Positions 7,673 to 18,045 of a DNA stretch of 64,000 nucleotides are shown piece after piece; position 1 is the stretch's first letter, and every line of letters begins with the position of its first letter. The DNA comes from an uncultured Clostridia bacterium (lineage in GTDB: Bacteria > Bacillota > Clostridia > Oscillospirales > Oscillospiraceae): contig CAMCNO010000011.1 in the NCBI GenBank assembly GCA_945876285.1, positions 1 to 64,000 on the forward strand, given 5' to 3'. Under the pieces are notes generated by a model. The model ran no database searches, was not told the origin of the DNA, and saw only the letters and a list, made by a program, of their open reading frames with translations. The translations under genes were made by a program, and so were the position numbers.

Positions 7673-8911
7673 ATGATCCGAAAGCTGCGGCTGAAATTCG
7701 TGGCCATCTGTATGGCCCTGGTGACCGCCATTCTGGCGGCGGTGTTCTTCTCCGTCTATTTCTCCATGGCCCGGAACATCTCCGACCTCAGTCGTCAGGT
7801 CCTCTACCGGGTCGTCCAGGAGGAGTCCGTGGGCGGCAGCCTGACGCGGCCGGACATCTCCATCAGCATCGGCGGCGACCGGGTGCTGCTGCCCTATTTT
7901 ACCGTGAATCTCTGGACCTCCCGCAGAGGCGGCTACACCGCCCAGATCACCGGCGGCACCTACGCCAATCTGGAGAACACCGATGAGCTGACCGCCATTT
8001 TGCAGGACTGCCTCTCCCAGGACCGGCGGGAAGGCACCATCGCCGCCTATCACCTGCGGTATCTGCGGCAGGACAACGGCCTGTATGAAAAGCTGGCCTT
8101 TGTGGATATGTCCATGGAGCAGGCGGTGCTGCGGAAAATGATGGGCTCCTACCTGTTCATTGCCCTGGCCTCGCTGCTGCTCCTGCTGGGCGTATCCGTC
8201 CTGCTGTCCCGCTGGGCCACCCGGCCCGTGGAAAAGGCCTGGAAGCAGCAGCGGCAATTCCTGTCCGATGCCTCCCACGAGCTGAAAACCCCCCTGACCG
8301 TTATTCTCTCCAACGCGGAGCTGCTGGAGCAGGCGGAGCTGCCGGACAAGCCCGCCCGCTGGGCGGACAACATCCTCTCCGAAGCCGGGCGGATGCGCTC
8401 CCTGGTGGAGGAGATGCTGACCCTGGCCCGGGCAGACAACATGGTCCGCACCGCTGTCCTGACGGAAGTCTCCCTCTCCGACATTGCCGCTGACTGCGCT
8501 CTGGCCTTTGAGCCGGTGGCCTTTGAGGCGGGGAAGTCCCTGGACTACACCCTGGCGGAAAGCGTCGCCGTCCTGGGAGACGGGGAAAAGCTTCGCCAGC
8601 TTATCTCCGTCCTGCTGGACAACGCCATCAAATACGGCGCCGACAGCGGCACCGTCACGCTGTCCCTGGAAAAAACAGACCGCCAGGCGAAGCTCACCGT
8701 CTCCAATCCCGGCGACCCCATCCCGCCGGAGCAGCTGGGCCACCTGTTTGAGCGGTTCTACCGGGCGGACGATTCCCGGGGCGAAAAATCTGGCTTCGGC
8801 CTGGGCCTGTCCATCGCCCAGACCATCGCGGCGGAGCACAAGGGCGCGCTGAAAGCGGAGAGCGACGATGTTTCCACCCGCTTCATCTACACCATGCCGC
8901 TGAAAAAGTAA
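7673..8911 (+). CDS. Membrane sensor histidine kinase
   Basis: 412 residues. TM1 (9-31) and TM2 (157-179) enclose an extracytoplasmic sensor region of about 125 residues. The DHp domain has SHELKTPLT with phospho-acceptor H202; the HATPase_c domain shows an N box (LLDNAIKYG) and G boxes (GFGLGLS). The linker after TM2 is too short for a full HAMP domain. It is cotranscribed with the preceding response regulator. The signal is unknown. The 68-bp gap before it is rich in TTTTCCAC repeats. Confidence 0.95.
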   Translation: MIRKLRLKFVAICMALVTAILAAVFFSVYFSMARNISDLSRQVLYRVVQEESVGGSLTRPDISISIGGDRVLLPYFTVNLWTSRRGGYTAQITGGTYANLENTDELTAILQDCLSQDRREGTIAAYHLRYLRQDNGLYEKLAFVDMSMEQAVLRKMMGSYLFIALASLLLLLGVSVLLSRWATRPVEKAWKQQRQFLSDASHELKTPLTVILSNAELLEQAELPDKPARWADNILSEAGRMRSLVEEMLTLARADNMVRTAVLTEVSLSDIAADCALAFEPVAFEAGKSLDYTLAESVAVLGDGEKLRQLISVLLDNAIKYGADSGTVTLSLEKTDRQAKLTVSNPGDPIPPEQLGHLFERFYRADDSRGEKSGFGLGLSIAQTIAAEHKGALKAESDDVSTRFIYTMPLKK

Positions 8912-8913
8912 AA

Positions 8914-8938
8914 GAGAGGAGCGATGCTCCTCTCGTTT
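8914..8938 (+). terminator. Terminator after the histidine kinase
   Basis: 9-bp stem (8914-8922/8926-8934), 3-nt loop, then GTTTCG. It separates the kinase from the convergent thioesterase gene. Confidence 0.7.
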
Positions 8939-8955
8939 CGTTTGCCATCTGCCTG

Positions 8956-9360
8956 TCAATCCTGGTCGATGCAGAAATAGCTGAAATCTCCCGTTGCCAG
9001 CAGCTCCCCTGCTTCGTTGGTGATATCCACCACCGCCAGGCAGGTGGCCTTGCCCCGGCGGCGGACCCGGCCCTCGGCCCGGATGATGCCGCCGGGCTGG
9101 TTCTTCAAAAAGTGAAGGCTGCCGTTCTGGGTCACATGATGCCGTCCATCGGTGTGGACAGCAGCTCCGGCGGCGTCGTCCGCCAGGGTATACAGCGCCC
9201 CACCGTGGACCATACCATAGGGATTCTTGCTCTCGGGCCGGATGTCCAGACGGAACACCGCCCGATCCCGCTCCAAGGTCTCCAATTCAAAAAAATTATG
9301 GCGGGTGAAAGGATTTTCCCGCAGCCGCAGTTCCTTCAACTGTTGTTCTTCCTGAGTCAT
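8956..9360 (-). CDS. PaaI-type hotdog thioesterase
   Basis: 134-residue hotdog-fold protein. The MVHGGALYTLADDAAGAAV segment is the family signature (HGG with a helix carrying Asp) and the C-terminal strand contains GKATCLAVVDI. Family members hydrolyse acyl-CoA thioesters as tetramers in the cytoplasm; the substrate is undetermined. The start at 9360 has GGGAG 7 nt upstream and gives the usual family length; the frame stays open upstream but without a good ribosome site. It is divergent from the arsR gene. Confidence 0.88.
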   Translation of the reverse strand: MTQEEQQLKELRLRENPFTRHNFFELETLERDRAVFRLDIRPESKNPYGMVHGGALYTLADDAAGAAVHTDGRHHVTQNGSLHFLKNQPGGIIRAEGRVRRRGKATCLAVVDITNEAGELLATGDFSYFCIDQD

Positions 9361-9436
9361 GGTGTTCTCCCTTCGCTGGAATCTCCACCAGTGTATCACG
9401 TTCTCTGCTTTTTTTCCACATTTTTTGAAAAGAGTG

Positions 9437-9496
9437 TTGACAAATGGGGCTCCCGGAGTATACTGAACATATGAACAGTCATTCAATTGTTCAGAT
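9437..9496 (+). promoter_or_regulatory. arsR promoter and metalloregulator operator
   Basis: TTGACA (9437-9442), 16-bp spacer, TATACT (9459-9464). The inverted repeat TGAACA (9472-9477)/TGTTCA (9488-9493) with a 10-nt spacer overlaps the expected transcription start, the usual layout of ArsR/SmtB operators. Bound apo-repressor would block polymerase and metal would release it. Confidence 0.85.
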
Positions 9497-9511
9497 GAAA
9501 GGAGGCGGACT

Positions 9512-9874
9512 ATGGAGGACCGCTACAATGTGGAGTGCTGTGATTTCATCCACGCCCACGAGGAGATCGTGGAAAAGGTGCGGCAGGAGCTGCCGGACGA
9601 GGATACCCTGTACGATCTGTCGGAGCTGTTCCGCATTTTCGGCGATTCCACCCGCATCCGTATCCTGTATGTGCTGTTTGAGGCGGAGATGTGCGTGTGC
9701 GACATCGCGGCGCTGTTGGGCATGACCCAGTCCGCCATCTCCCACCAGCTCCGGGCCCTGAAAAACGCCCGTCTGGTGAAGTCCCGCAGGGAGGGCAAGA
9801 CCGTCTTTTACTCCCTGGCGGACGACCATGTGAAAACCATCATCGACCAGGGCATTGAACACGTGAAAGAGTAA
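9512..9874 (+). CDS. ArsR/SmtB-family metal-responsive repressor (Zn/Cd type)
   Basis: 120-residue winged-helix repressor. It carries two kinds of metal site known in the family: an alpha-3N-type CVC (C61, C63 in EMCVCD) with an N-terminal CC pair (C9, C10), as in CadC, and an alpha-5 site D104, H106, H117, E120, as in SmtB/CzrA. The HTH is MTQSAISHQLRALKNA. AAAGGAGG lies 6 nt from the ATG. It leads a cassette with an HMA protein and a P1B ATPase, so Zn(II), Cd(II) or Pb(II) is the likely inducer. Confidence 0.94.
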   Translation: MEDRYNVECCDFIHAHEEIVEKVRQELPDEDTLYDLSELFRIFGDSTRIRILYVLFEAEMCVCDIAALLGMTQSAISHQLRALKNARLVKSRREGKTVFYSLADDHVKTIIDQGIEHVKE

Positions 9875-9910
9875 GTTTTCCACATTTTATAATATCAGGA
9901 GGAAATCAAC

Positions 9911-10126
9911 ATGAAAAAGCGTTACAAGTTCGAAGTCGACTGCGCCAACTGCGCCGCCAAGGTGGAAGAAGCCGTCAAGAAGATCGACGGTGTGAACGAC
10001 GCTTCCGTCAACTTCATGGCCCAGAAGATGACCATTGACGCTGACGATGCCCGTTTCGACGAAATTCTGAAGGAAGTGGTGGCTGTCGCCAAAAAGGTGG
10101 AGCCGGACTGCGAGCTGTACCTGTAA
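9911..10126 (+). CDS. Stand-alone heavy-metal-associated (HMA) domain protein
   Basis: 71 residues with a ferredoxin-like HMA fold and DCANC (D10, C11, C14). Asp before CxxC is typical of Zn/Cd/Pb HMA domains (ZntA-like) rather than copper chaperones with MxCxxC. It probably shuttles or buffers metal for the neighbouring ATPase, whose own N-terminus lacks this domain, as if the domain had been split off. GGAGG precedes the ATG. A strong terminator follows, which would raise its expression over the ATPase. Confidence 0.9.
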   Translation: MKKRYKFEVDCANCAAKVEEAVKKIDGVNDASVNFMAQKMTIDADDARFDEILKEVVAVAKKVEPDCELYL

Positions 10127-10130
10127 TTTG

Positions 10131-10163
10131 AAGACGCCGCCTTTTCCGGCGGCGTCTTTTTTC
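10131..10163 (+). terminator. Intra-cassette intrinsic terminator
   Basis: 11-bp perfect stem (10131-10141/10148-10158) followed by six T residues (10157-10162, two of them closing the stem), 15 bp before the ATPase start. It should allow partial read-through only. Confidence 0.88.
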
Positions 10164-10177
10164 AAGGAGGAACTCCC

Positions 10178-12106
10178 ATGAATAACCTCACGAAAAAGCA
10201 AAAAAAGATGCTCCGGCGCATCGTCATTTCCGCGGTGCTGCTGATCCTGGTGAAGGTGCTGTGCGCTCTTTCCATCCTGCCGGAGCACGGAGTGCTGACC
10301 GCCGTATGCTTTCTGGCGCCCTACGCCGTCATCGGCTGGGACGTTCTCTACAAGGCCGTCCGCAATATCAAAAACGGCCAGATGTTCGACGAAAACTTCC
10401 TGATGGCCCTGGCCACCGTGGGCGCCTTCGCCACTGCTGAGTACGCGGAAGCCGTGTTCGTCATGCTGTTCTACCAGGTGGGCGAGCTGTTCCAGGACTA
10501 CGCCGTGGGCAAGTCCCGCCAGTCCATCGCCGCCCTGATGGACATCCGCCCCGACACCGCCAACCTGGAAGGGGAGAACGGTGAGATCGAAGAGGTAGAC
10601 CCGGAGGACGTCCCCGTGGGTGCCGTCATTGTGGTGAAGCCCGGCGAGCGGGTCCCGTTGGACGGCGAAGTGCTGGAGGGCACCTCCGCACTGGACACCG
10701 CCGCCCTCACCGGCGAATCCGTCCCCCGGGACGTGGCCCCCGGCGACGCTGTGATCAGCGGCTGCGTGAACCAGTCCGGCGTCCTGCGGGTCAGGGTGAC
10801 AAAGCCCTGCGAGGAATCCACCGTCTCCAAAATCCTGGACCTGGTGGAGAATGCCAGCGAGAAAAAAGCCTCCAGTGAGAACTTCATCACCCGCTTCGCC
10901 CGGTATTACACCCCCTGCGTGGTGATCGCTGCCACGGCCCTATTCCTCCTGCCCACCATCGCCCTGCTGGTCATCCCTGCCGCCAGCCAGCCCGGCTTCC
11001 TGGCATGCACCGGCTGGGCGGACTGGCTCCACCGGGCCCTGATTTTCCTGGTCATCTCCTGCCCCTGCGCCCTGGTCATCTCCGTGCCTCTCAGCTTTTT
11101 CGGCGGTATCGGCGGCGCCAGCAAGTGCGGCATCCTGGTGAAGGGCAGCAACTACCTGGAAGCCCTGGCAAAAACCGAAACCGTCATCTTCGACAAGACC
11201 GGCACCCTGACAAAGGGCACCTTCTCCGTCACCGCCGTCCATCCCGAGGAGGGCTTTACCCAGGAGCAGGTGCTGGAGTACGCCGCCCTGGCGGAGCACT
11301 GGTCCGACCATCCCATCTCCCTGTCCCTGAAAGCCGCCTGCAAGGCGGAGTTGGATGCCTCCCGTGTTTCTGACGTGGAAGAAATTGCGGGCCACGGCGT
11401 CTGCGCCAAGGTGGACGGCAAGACCGTGTGCGTTGGCAACAGCCGCCTGATGGAGCGGCAGAACGTCAACTGGCTGCCCTGCGAGCTGCCGGGCACCATC
11501 GTCCATGTGACGGTGGACGGCTTCTACGCCGGACACATCGTCATCTCCGACCTCCCCAAGGAGGATGCCAAGGCCGCCATCGCCGATCTGAAAGCCAGCG
11601 GCGTGAAGAAGACCGTCATGCTCACCGGCGACGCGGAGGCCGTTGCCAAAAACGTGGCGGCGGAGCTGGGTGTGGACGAGTACCACGCTGAACTTCTCCC
11701 CGCTGATAAGGTGGATTGGACGGAGAAAATCCTCTCCGCCAAGACCGCTGGCGCCAAGGTGGCCTTCGTGGGTGACGGCATCAATGACGCCCCCGTGCTC
11801 AGCCGGGTGGACATTGGCATCGCCATGGGCGCCCTGGGCAGCGACGCCGCCATCGAGGCCGCCGACATCGTGCTGATGGACGACAAGCCCTCCAAGATCG
11901 CCACCGCCATGCGCATCTCCCGCAAGACCCTGCGCATCGTGAACCAGAACATCTGGTTCGCCCTGGGCGTGAAATTTGCGGTGCTGGTGCTGGGCGCTTT
12001 CGGCGTTGCCACCATGTGGGAGGCCGTGTTTGCCGACGTAGGCGTGGCCTTCATCGCCATTCTGAACGCCACCCGCTGCCTGCGGGTAGACGAATTCCGC
12101 AACTGA
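10178..12106 (+). CDS. P1B-type heavy-metal-exporting ATPase (Zn/Cd/Pb)
   Basis: 642-residue inner-membrane efflux pump. Actuator TGES (178-181), membrane CPC motif (295-297), phosphorylation site D339 in DKTGTLT, and hinge GDGINDAP. The last membrane segments contain NQNIWFALGVK and FADVG; the conserved Lys and DxG are P1B-2 markers for Zn/Cd/Pb. It lacks an N-terminal HMA domain, which is encoded separately upstream. AGGAGG lies 9 nt before the ATG. It ends in a strong terminator. Confidence 0.95.
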   Translation: MNNLTKKQKKMLRRIVISAVLLILVKVLCALSILPEHGVLTAVCFLAPYAVIGWDVLYKAVRNIKNGQMFDENFLMALATVGAFATAEYAEAVFVMLFYQVGELFQDYAVGKSRQSIAALMDIRPDTANLEGENGEIEEVDPEDVPVGAVIVVKPGERVPLDGEVLEGTSALDTAALTGESVPRDVAPGDAVISGCVNQSGVLRVRVTKPCEESTVSKILDLVENASEKKASSENFITRFARYYTPCVVIAATALFLLPTIALLVIPAASQPGFLACTGWADWLHRALIFLVISCPCALVISVPLSFFGGIGGASKCGILVKGSNYLEALAKTETVIFDKTGTLTKGTFSVTAVHPEEGFTQEQVLEYAALAEHWSDHPISLSLKAACKAELDASRVSDVEEIAGHGVCAKVDGKTVCVGNSRLMERQNVNWLPCELPGTIVHVTVDGFYAGHIVISDLPKEDAKAAIADLKASGVKKTVMLTGDAEAVAKNVAAELGVDEYHAELLPADKVDWTEKILSAKTAGAKVAFVGDGINDAPVLSRVDIGIAMGALGSDAAIEAADIVLMDDKPSKIATAMRISRKTLRIVNQNIWFALGVKFAVLVLGAFGVATMWEAVFADVGVAFIAILNATRCLRVDEFRN

Positions 12107-12145
12107 AACAACGGCAGAGGAACAATTCCTCTGCCGTTGTTTTGC
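12107..12145. terminator. Bidirectional terminator between ATPase and nadE
   Basis: 16-bp perfect stem (12107-12122/12126-12141) with CAA loop and T-tract; a few bases beyond lies the nadE stop on the other strand. Confidence 0.92.
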
Positions 12146-12146
12146 C

Positions 12147-14057
12147 TTATTCCAGCGTCTCCAATTCACTCTGCCACAGTGTCCACTTTGCGTCACTGGG
12201 CATTCTCCAGTCGCCGCGGGGACTGAGGGCCACGGAACCCACCTTCGGGCCGTCAGGCAAGCAGTTCCGCTTGAACTGCTGGGAGAAGAACCGACGGTAG
12301 CAGGTCTTCAGCCACTTCAGAATGACCTCCCGGCTGTACTGCTTGCCCAGGGCGTACAGGGCCAGGCGGTATACCTTCCGGGGAGAGAAACCCCAGCGCA
12401 GAATGTAGTACAGGAAGAAGTCATGGAGCTCGTAGGGCCCCACCAGATCCTCCGTCCGCTGGCTGATCTCGCCCTTGACGGCGGGCAGCAACTCGGGGGA
12501 GACGGGGGTGTCCAGAATATCCTCCAGCACGTCGTGGAGAGCCTCGTCCTTCTTGGCGTTGTCCCGGGCCAGATAGGCCACCAGATGCCGCACCAGGGTC
12601 TTGGGAATGGAGGCGTTGACACCGTACATGCTCATGTGGTCGCCGTTATAGGTGCACCAGCCCAGCGCCAGCTCGGAGAGGTCGCCGGTACCGATGACGA
12701 TGCCGCCGGTCTGGTTGGCAATGTCCATCAGCACCTGGGTCCGCTCCCGGGCCTGGCCGTTTTCAAAGGTGACGGAGTGGTCCTCCATGTCGTGGCCGAT
12801 ATCCTTGAAGTGGCTGCGGACGGAGGCGGAAATATCCACAGTCCGCAGAGTGGCCCCCATCTGCTCCGCCAGAATGACCGCGTTATTCTTCGTGCGGTCG
12901 GTGGTGCCGAAGCAGGGCATGGTGACGGCCACAATGTCCGTCATAGGCCGGTCCAGCATCTTCATGGCAAGTCCGGTAATGAGCACCGCCAGCGTGGAAT
13001 CCAGACCGCCGGAAAGGCCCACCACGGCGGTCTTGGCCCCGGTGTGCTCCAGCCGCTGCTTGAGGCCCAGGGACGCGATCAGCAGAATTTCCCGGCACCG
13101 GGCGTCCCGGTCCTCCTTGCCCTCGGGCACGAAGGGCTGAGGCGCCACATACCGGGTCAGCTTCGTCTCAGACACCGTGAGGGAGAAAGGAATTTCCTGC
13201 ACCACGGGAGTCTTGTCGAACATCTGAGTCCGGCGGCGCTCATAGCACAGCCTCTGCACATCCACCTCGGACACCAGCAGCCCGCCGTCAAACCGCCGCT
13301 CTGCCAGCATGGTGCCGTTTTCAGCGATCATCTGATGGGCGCCGAACACCACGTCGGAGGTGGACTCGCCCTCGCCGCAGCTGGAATAGACGTAGCCGCA
13401 CAGCAGCTTGGCGCTCTGCATCGTCACCAGCTGGCGGCGGTAGCTGTCCTTGCCAATGATGTCGTTGCTGGCGGACAGGTTGCCGATGACAGTAGCGCCT
13501 GCCGCCGCCAGGTCCACGGCGGGGGAGCAGGGGGCCCACATATCCTCGCAGACCTCGAAGCCCAAAGCCAGGTCCGGCATATCCGCGCAGCGGAACACCA
13601 GCTTGTTTCCGAAAGGCACGGGCTTGCCCAGCAGGGTCACTGTGGTATTTGCTTCCGGTGCGGCGGCAAACTGCCGCTTCTCGTAAAATTCGCCGTAGTT
13701 AGGCAGGTGCGTCTTGGGAACCACGCCCAAAACCGTTCCTTTTTGTATAATTACCGCGCAATTATACAGTTTGTTGTTGACCCGCAGGGGCATACCCACA
13801 GCGGTGACTACCTCCAGATTCCGGGTAGCGGCCAGAACGGTGGACAGCGCCTCCTCGGCGGAGCGCAGCAGGGTATCCTGATAGAACAGGTCGCCGCAGG
13901 AGTAGCCGGTCAAGCCCAGCTCCGGCAGCACCAGCACTTTGGCGCCGGCCTTTTCGGCCTTGCGCATCATGGTAAAGGTCTGCTCCGCGTTGTAGTTGCA
14001 GTCTGCCAGACGCAGCTTGTGCGTGCCGCAGGCGACAGATACAAAACCATCCTTCAT
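12147..14057 (-). CDS. nadE: Glutamine-dependent NAD+ synthetase
   Basis: 636-residue bifunctional enzyme that amidates nicotinic acid adenine dinucleotide using glutamine. The N-terminal nitrilase-type amidase domain shows the Glu-Lys-Cys triad (Glu in LPELGLTG, Lys in VVPKTHLPN, Cys in FEVCEDMW); the C-terminal ATP-pyrophosphatase domain has SGGLDSTL. ATG 14057 has AGGAGG 9 nt upstream and starts right before the amidase domain; longer frames upstream lack a ribosome site. A promoter of its own lies at 14098-14126. Confidence 0.95.
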   Translation of the reverse strand: MKDGFVSVACGTHKLRLADCNYNAEQTFTMMRKAEKAGAKVLVLPELGLTGYSCGDLFYQDTLLRSAEEALSTVLAATRNLEVVTAVGMPLRVNNKLYNCAVIIQKGTVLGVVPKTHLPNYGEFYEKRQFAAAPEANTTVTLLGKPVPFGNKLVFRCADMPDLALGFEVCEDMWAPCSPAVDLAAAGATVIGNLSASNDIIGKDSYRRQLVTMQSAKLLCGYVYSSCGEGESTSDVVFGAHQMIAENGTMLAERRFDGGLLVSEVDVQRLCYERRRTQMFDKTPVVQEIPFSLTVSETKLTRYVAPQPFVPEGKEDRDARCREILLIASLGLKQRLEHTGAKTAVVGLSGGLDSTLAVLITGLAMKMLDRPMTDIVAVTMPCFGTTDRTKNNAVILAEQMGATLRTVDISASVRSHFKDIGHDMEDHSVTFENGQARERTQVLMDIANQTGGIVIGTGDLSELALGWCTYNGDHMSMYGVNASIPKTLVRHLVAYLARDNAKKDEALHDVLEDILDTPVSPELLPAVKGEISQRTEDLVGPYELHDFFLYYILRWGFSPRKVYRLALYALGKQYSREVILKWLKTCYRRFFSQQFKRNCLPDGPKVGSVALSPRGDWRMPSDAKWTLWQSELETLE

Positions 14058-14097
14058 GTGAAAAAACCTCCTCGTTCCAGTATGGTCGTTCAGCGTT

Positions 14098-14126
14098 ATT
14101 TTACACCCCGGCGTTTTCTTTGACAA
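14098..14126 (-). promoter_or_regulatory. nadE promoter
   Basis: Minus-strand TTGTCA (14121-14126), 17-bp spacer, TAAAAT (14098-14103), 41 bp before the start codon. This makes nadE independent of the transcript that ends at the hairpin 14153-14181. Confidence 0.75.
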
Positions 14127-14151
14127 GACATTCCAATAAAAGCGGCAAACA

Positions 14152-14260
14152 CAAAAAGAACCGCCAAAGGCGGTCCTTTTTGCTGTGTGTGTTTAGGAGG
14201 GAGAAAACGCATCGGGTTGGGAGTACCCTTTGCTTGATGATAAAGATATCGGAAAATTTT
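14152..14260 (-). ncRNA. Candidate small RNA of about 108 nt
   Basis: A minus-strand promoter (TTCACA 14291-14296, 18-bp spacer, CATAAT 14267-14272) and an intrinsic terminator (stem 14153-14181 with one mismatch, loop TTT, T-tract) delimit a short transcript with no plausible coding frame. It holds CTCCCTCCTAAAC at 14191-14203, complementary to Shine-Dalgarno sequences. rnhA upstream has its own terminator and nadE downstream its own promoter, so this unit stands alone. Alternative: an attenuated leader of nadE. Confidence 0.5.
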
Positions 14261-14332
14261 TGCGGAATTATGTTTTTCTTATGAACAGTTTGTGAATGTT
14301 TGACGTGGAAAACGATTACTTTTGAAATTCTG

Positions 14333-14374
14333 CAAAAATGATGCGGGCTTGTTTTCAACAAGTCCGCATCATTT
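14333..14374 (-). terminator. rnhA terminator
   Basis: Long stem (14336-14353 pairing with 14357-14374, one G-T pair) starting 2 nt after the rnhA stop, followed on the minus strand by TTTTTG. Confidence 0.88.
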
Positions 14375-14375
14375 G

Positions 14376-14812
14376 TTACTTATACTTCTGGCTCTCTGCC
14401 ACCGCCATTTCATCGCAGCGGTTGTTGTACTCGTTTTCCGCATGGCCTTTGACCCAGTGATAGCGCAGGGAGTGAATGTCCGTCAGGGCCAGAAGCTGGT
14501 CCCACAGGTCCGGGTTCAAAGCAGGCTTCTTGTCTGCCTTTTTCCAGCCCCGTGCCTTCCAGCCCTTGGCCCAGCCTTTTTCCAGCCCGTCAATGACGTA
14601 CTTGGAATCGGACCACAGGTCCACGATGCAGGGCTCTTTCAACATCGACAGCGCCTGAATGACGGCCGTCAGCTCCATGCGGTTGTTGGTGGTGTTGGCT
14701 TCGCCTCCGGACAGCTCCCGCCTGTGCTCACCGTACATCAAAATGGCTCCCCAGCCGCCAGGCCCGGGATTGCCGGAGCAGGCGCCGTCGGTGTAGATGG
14801 TGACTGTTTTCA

Positions 14813-14813
<1 letters not shown>
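14376..14813 (-). CDS. rnhA: Ribonuclease HI
   Basis: 145 residues. Cleaves RNA in RNA-DNA hybrids. It starts [16 protein letters not shown] with catalytic D9, and has the ELTAVIQAL Glu, the WSDSKYV Asp and the C-terminal NRCDEMA Asp, giving the DEDD site. The ATG shares one base with the gyrA stop (TGATG), so it is translationally coupled to gyrase, a fitting link since gyrase and RNase H both counter R-loops. The length matches E. coli RNase HI. Confidence 0.96.
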
Positions 14814-17317
<2,504 letters not shown>

Positions 17318-17379
17318 AAATTTCTATCCTCCTATATAGAGGTTCCATATTTTTATACCGGGGTAAACCGTATGTTCCA

Positions 17380-18033
17380 TCAGGCAAGCCCCGCCAACGC
17401 ACGCAGTTTTTCTCTCAGGGTGCGGTTTACCAGCGCCACCATGCGGCCGATCAGCAGGACTGCCATAACAGTGCCGATACCGACACTGGCAAGCGTACCG
17501 CAGGTCAGCAGGTCTATAGCCGCGGCCGCCGCCACGCATACGATATCCTGAATATTTTTTATAAAGCCCAGATCCTTTCCCAACGCTTCGCTGACAGCGT
17601 AGGTCAAACCGTCAGGCGGGTTTGGCACTACATCCATATTGACCATCAGGGCAAAGCCAAAGCCTGTGAACAAAACAGAAACCGCCATCATGGCAATATT
17701 CTGCCAAAGAAGTTCAAAATGCAGTGGGATCAAGGGCCCCAGCCAACCCAACAACGCGCTGAACGCCAAGCTGACCGGAATTTGAAGTAGATCCTTCCAT
17801 TGGTGGTGCTTTCCCTTAATGATGAATTGCAGCCCTACATAGACCGCATACATTACAAGGACCATGTTTGAAAATTTCCAACCAAATACTATGGAGAGCG
17901 CATACGGAATGGACTCCGGTGGGTAAACACCCAGTCCTGTCTTGGTACTCAGCGTCACACCAACTGTCAGCATCAGCAAACCGGCTGTGTAAATCAAAGC
18001 GCGAAAAAGCGTTTGTCTTTTGATCCGTGTCAT
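17380..18033 (-). CDS. YczE/YyaS/YitT-like integral membrane protein
   Basis: 217 residues with about five to six predicted membrane helices, starting with a basic N-terminus (MTRIKRQTLFR) and the GVTLSTKTGLGVYPPE segment typical of the YczE-type family. Function of the family is poorly defined. The ATG follows the gyrB stop by 12 bp with GGAG in the gap, so it is read with gyrB. Its codon use is clearly more AT-rich than gyrB or gyrA, which together with its position between the two gyrase genes suggests a later insertion. Confidence 0.85.
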   Translation of the reverse strand: MTRIKRQTLFRALIYTAGLLMLTVGVTLSTKTGLGVYPPESIPYALSIVFGWKFSNMVLVMYAVYVGLQFIIKGKHHQWKDLLQIPVSLAFSALLGWLGPLIPLHFELLWQNIAMMAVSVLFTGFGFALMVNMDVVPNPPDGLTYAVSEALGKDLGFIKNIQDIVCVAAAAAIDLLTCGTLASVGIGTVMAVLLIGRMVALVNRTLREKLRALAGLA

Positions 18034-18045
18034 CGGTACTCCGTT

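Noticed and set aside
14297-14312. Possible parS site
   Set aside because: Three mismatches from consensus and loss of palindromic symmetry; kept only as a remark.
14101-14361. 86-codon minus-strand frame upstream of nadE
   Set aside because: It crosses two terminators and a promoter, has no ribosome site, and better fits non-coding RNA and regulatory sequence.
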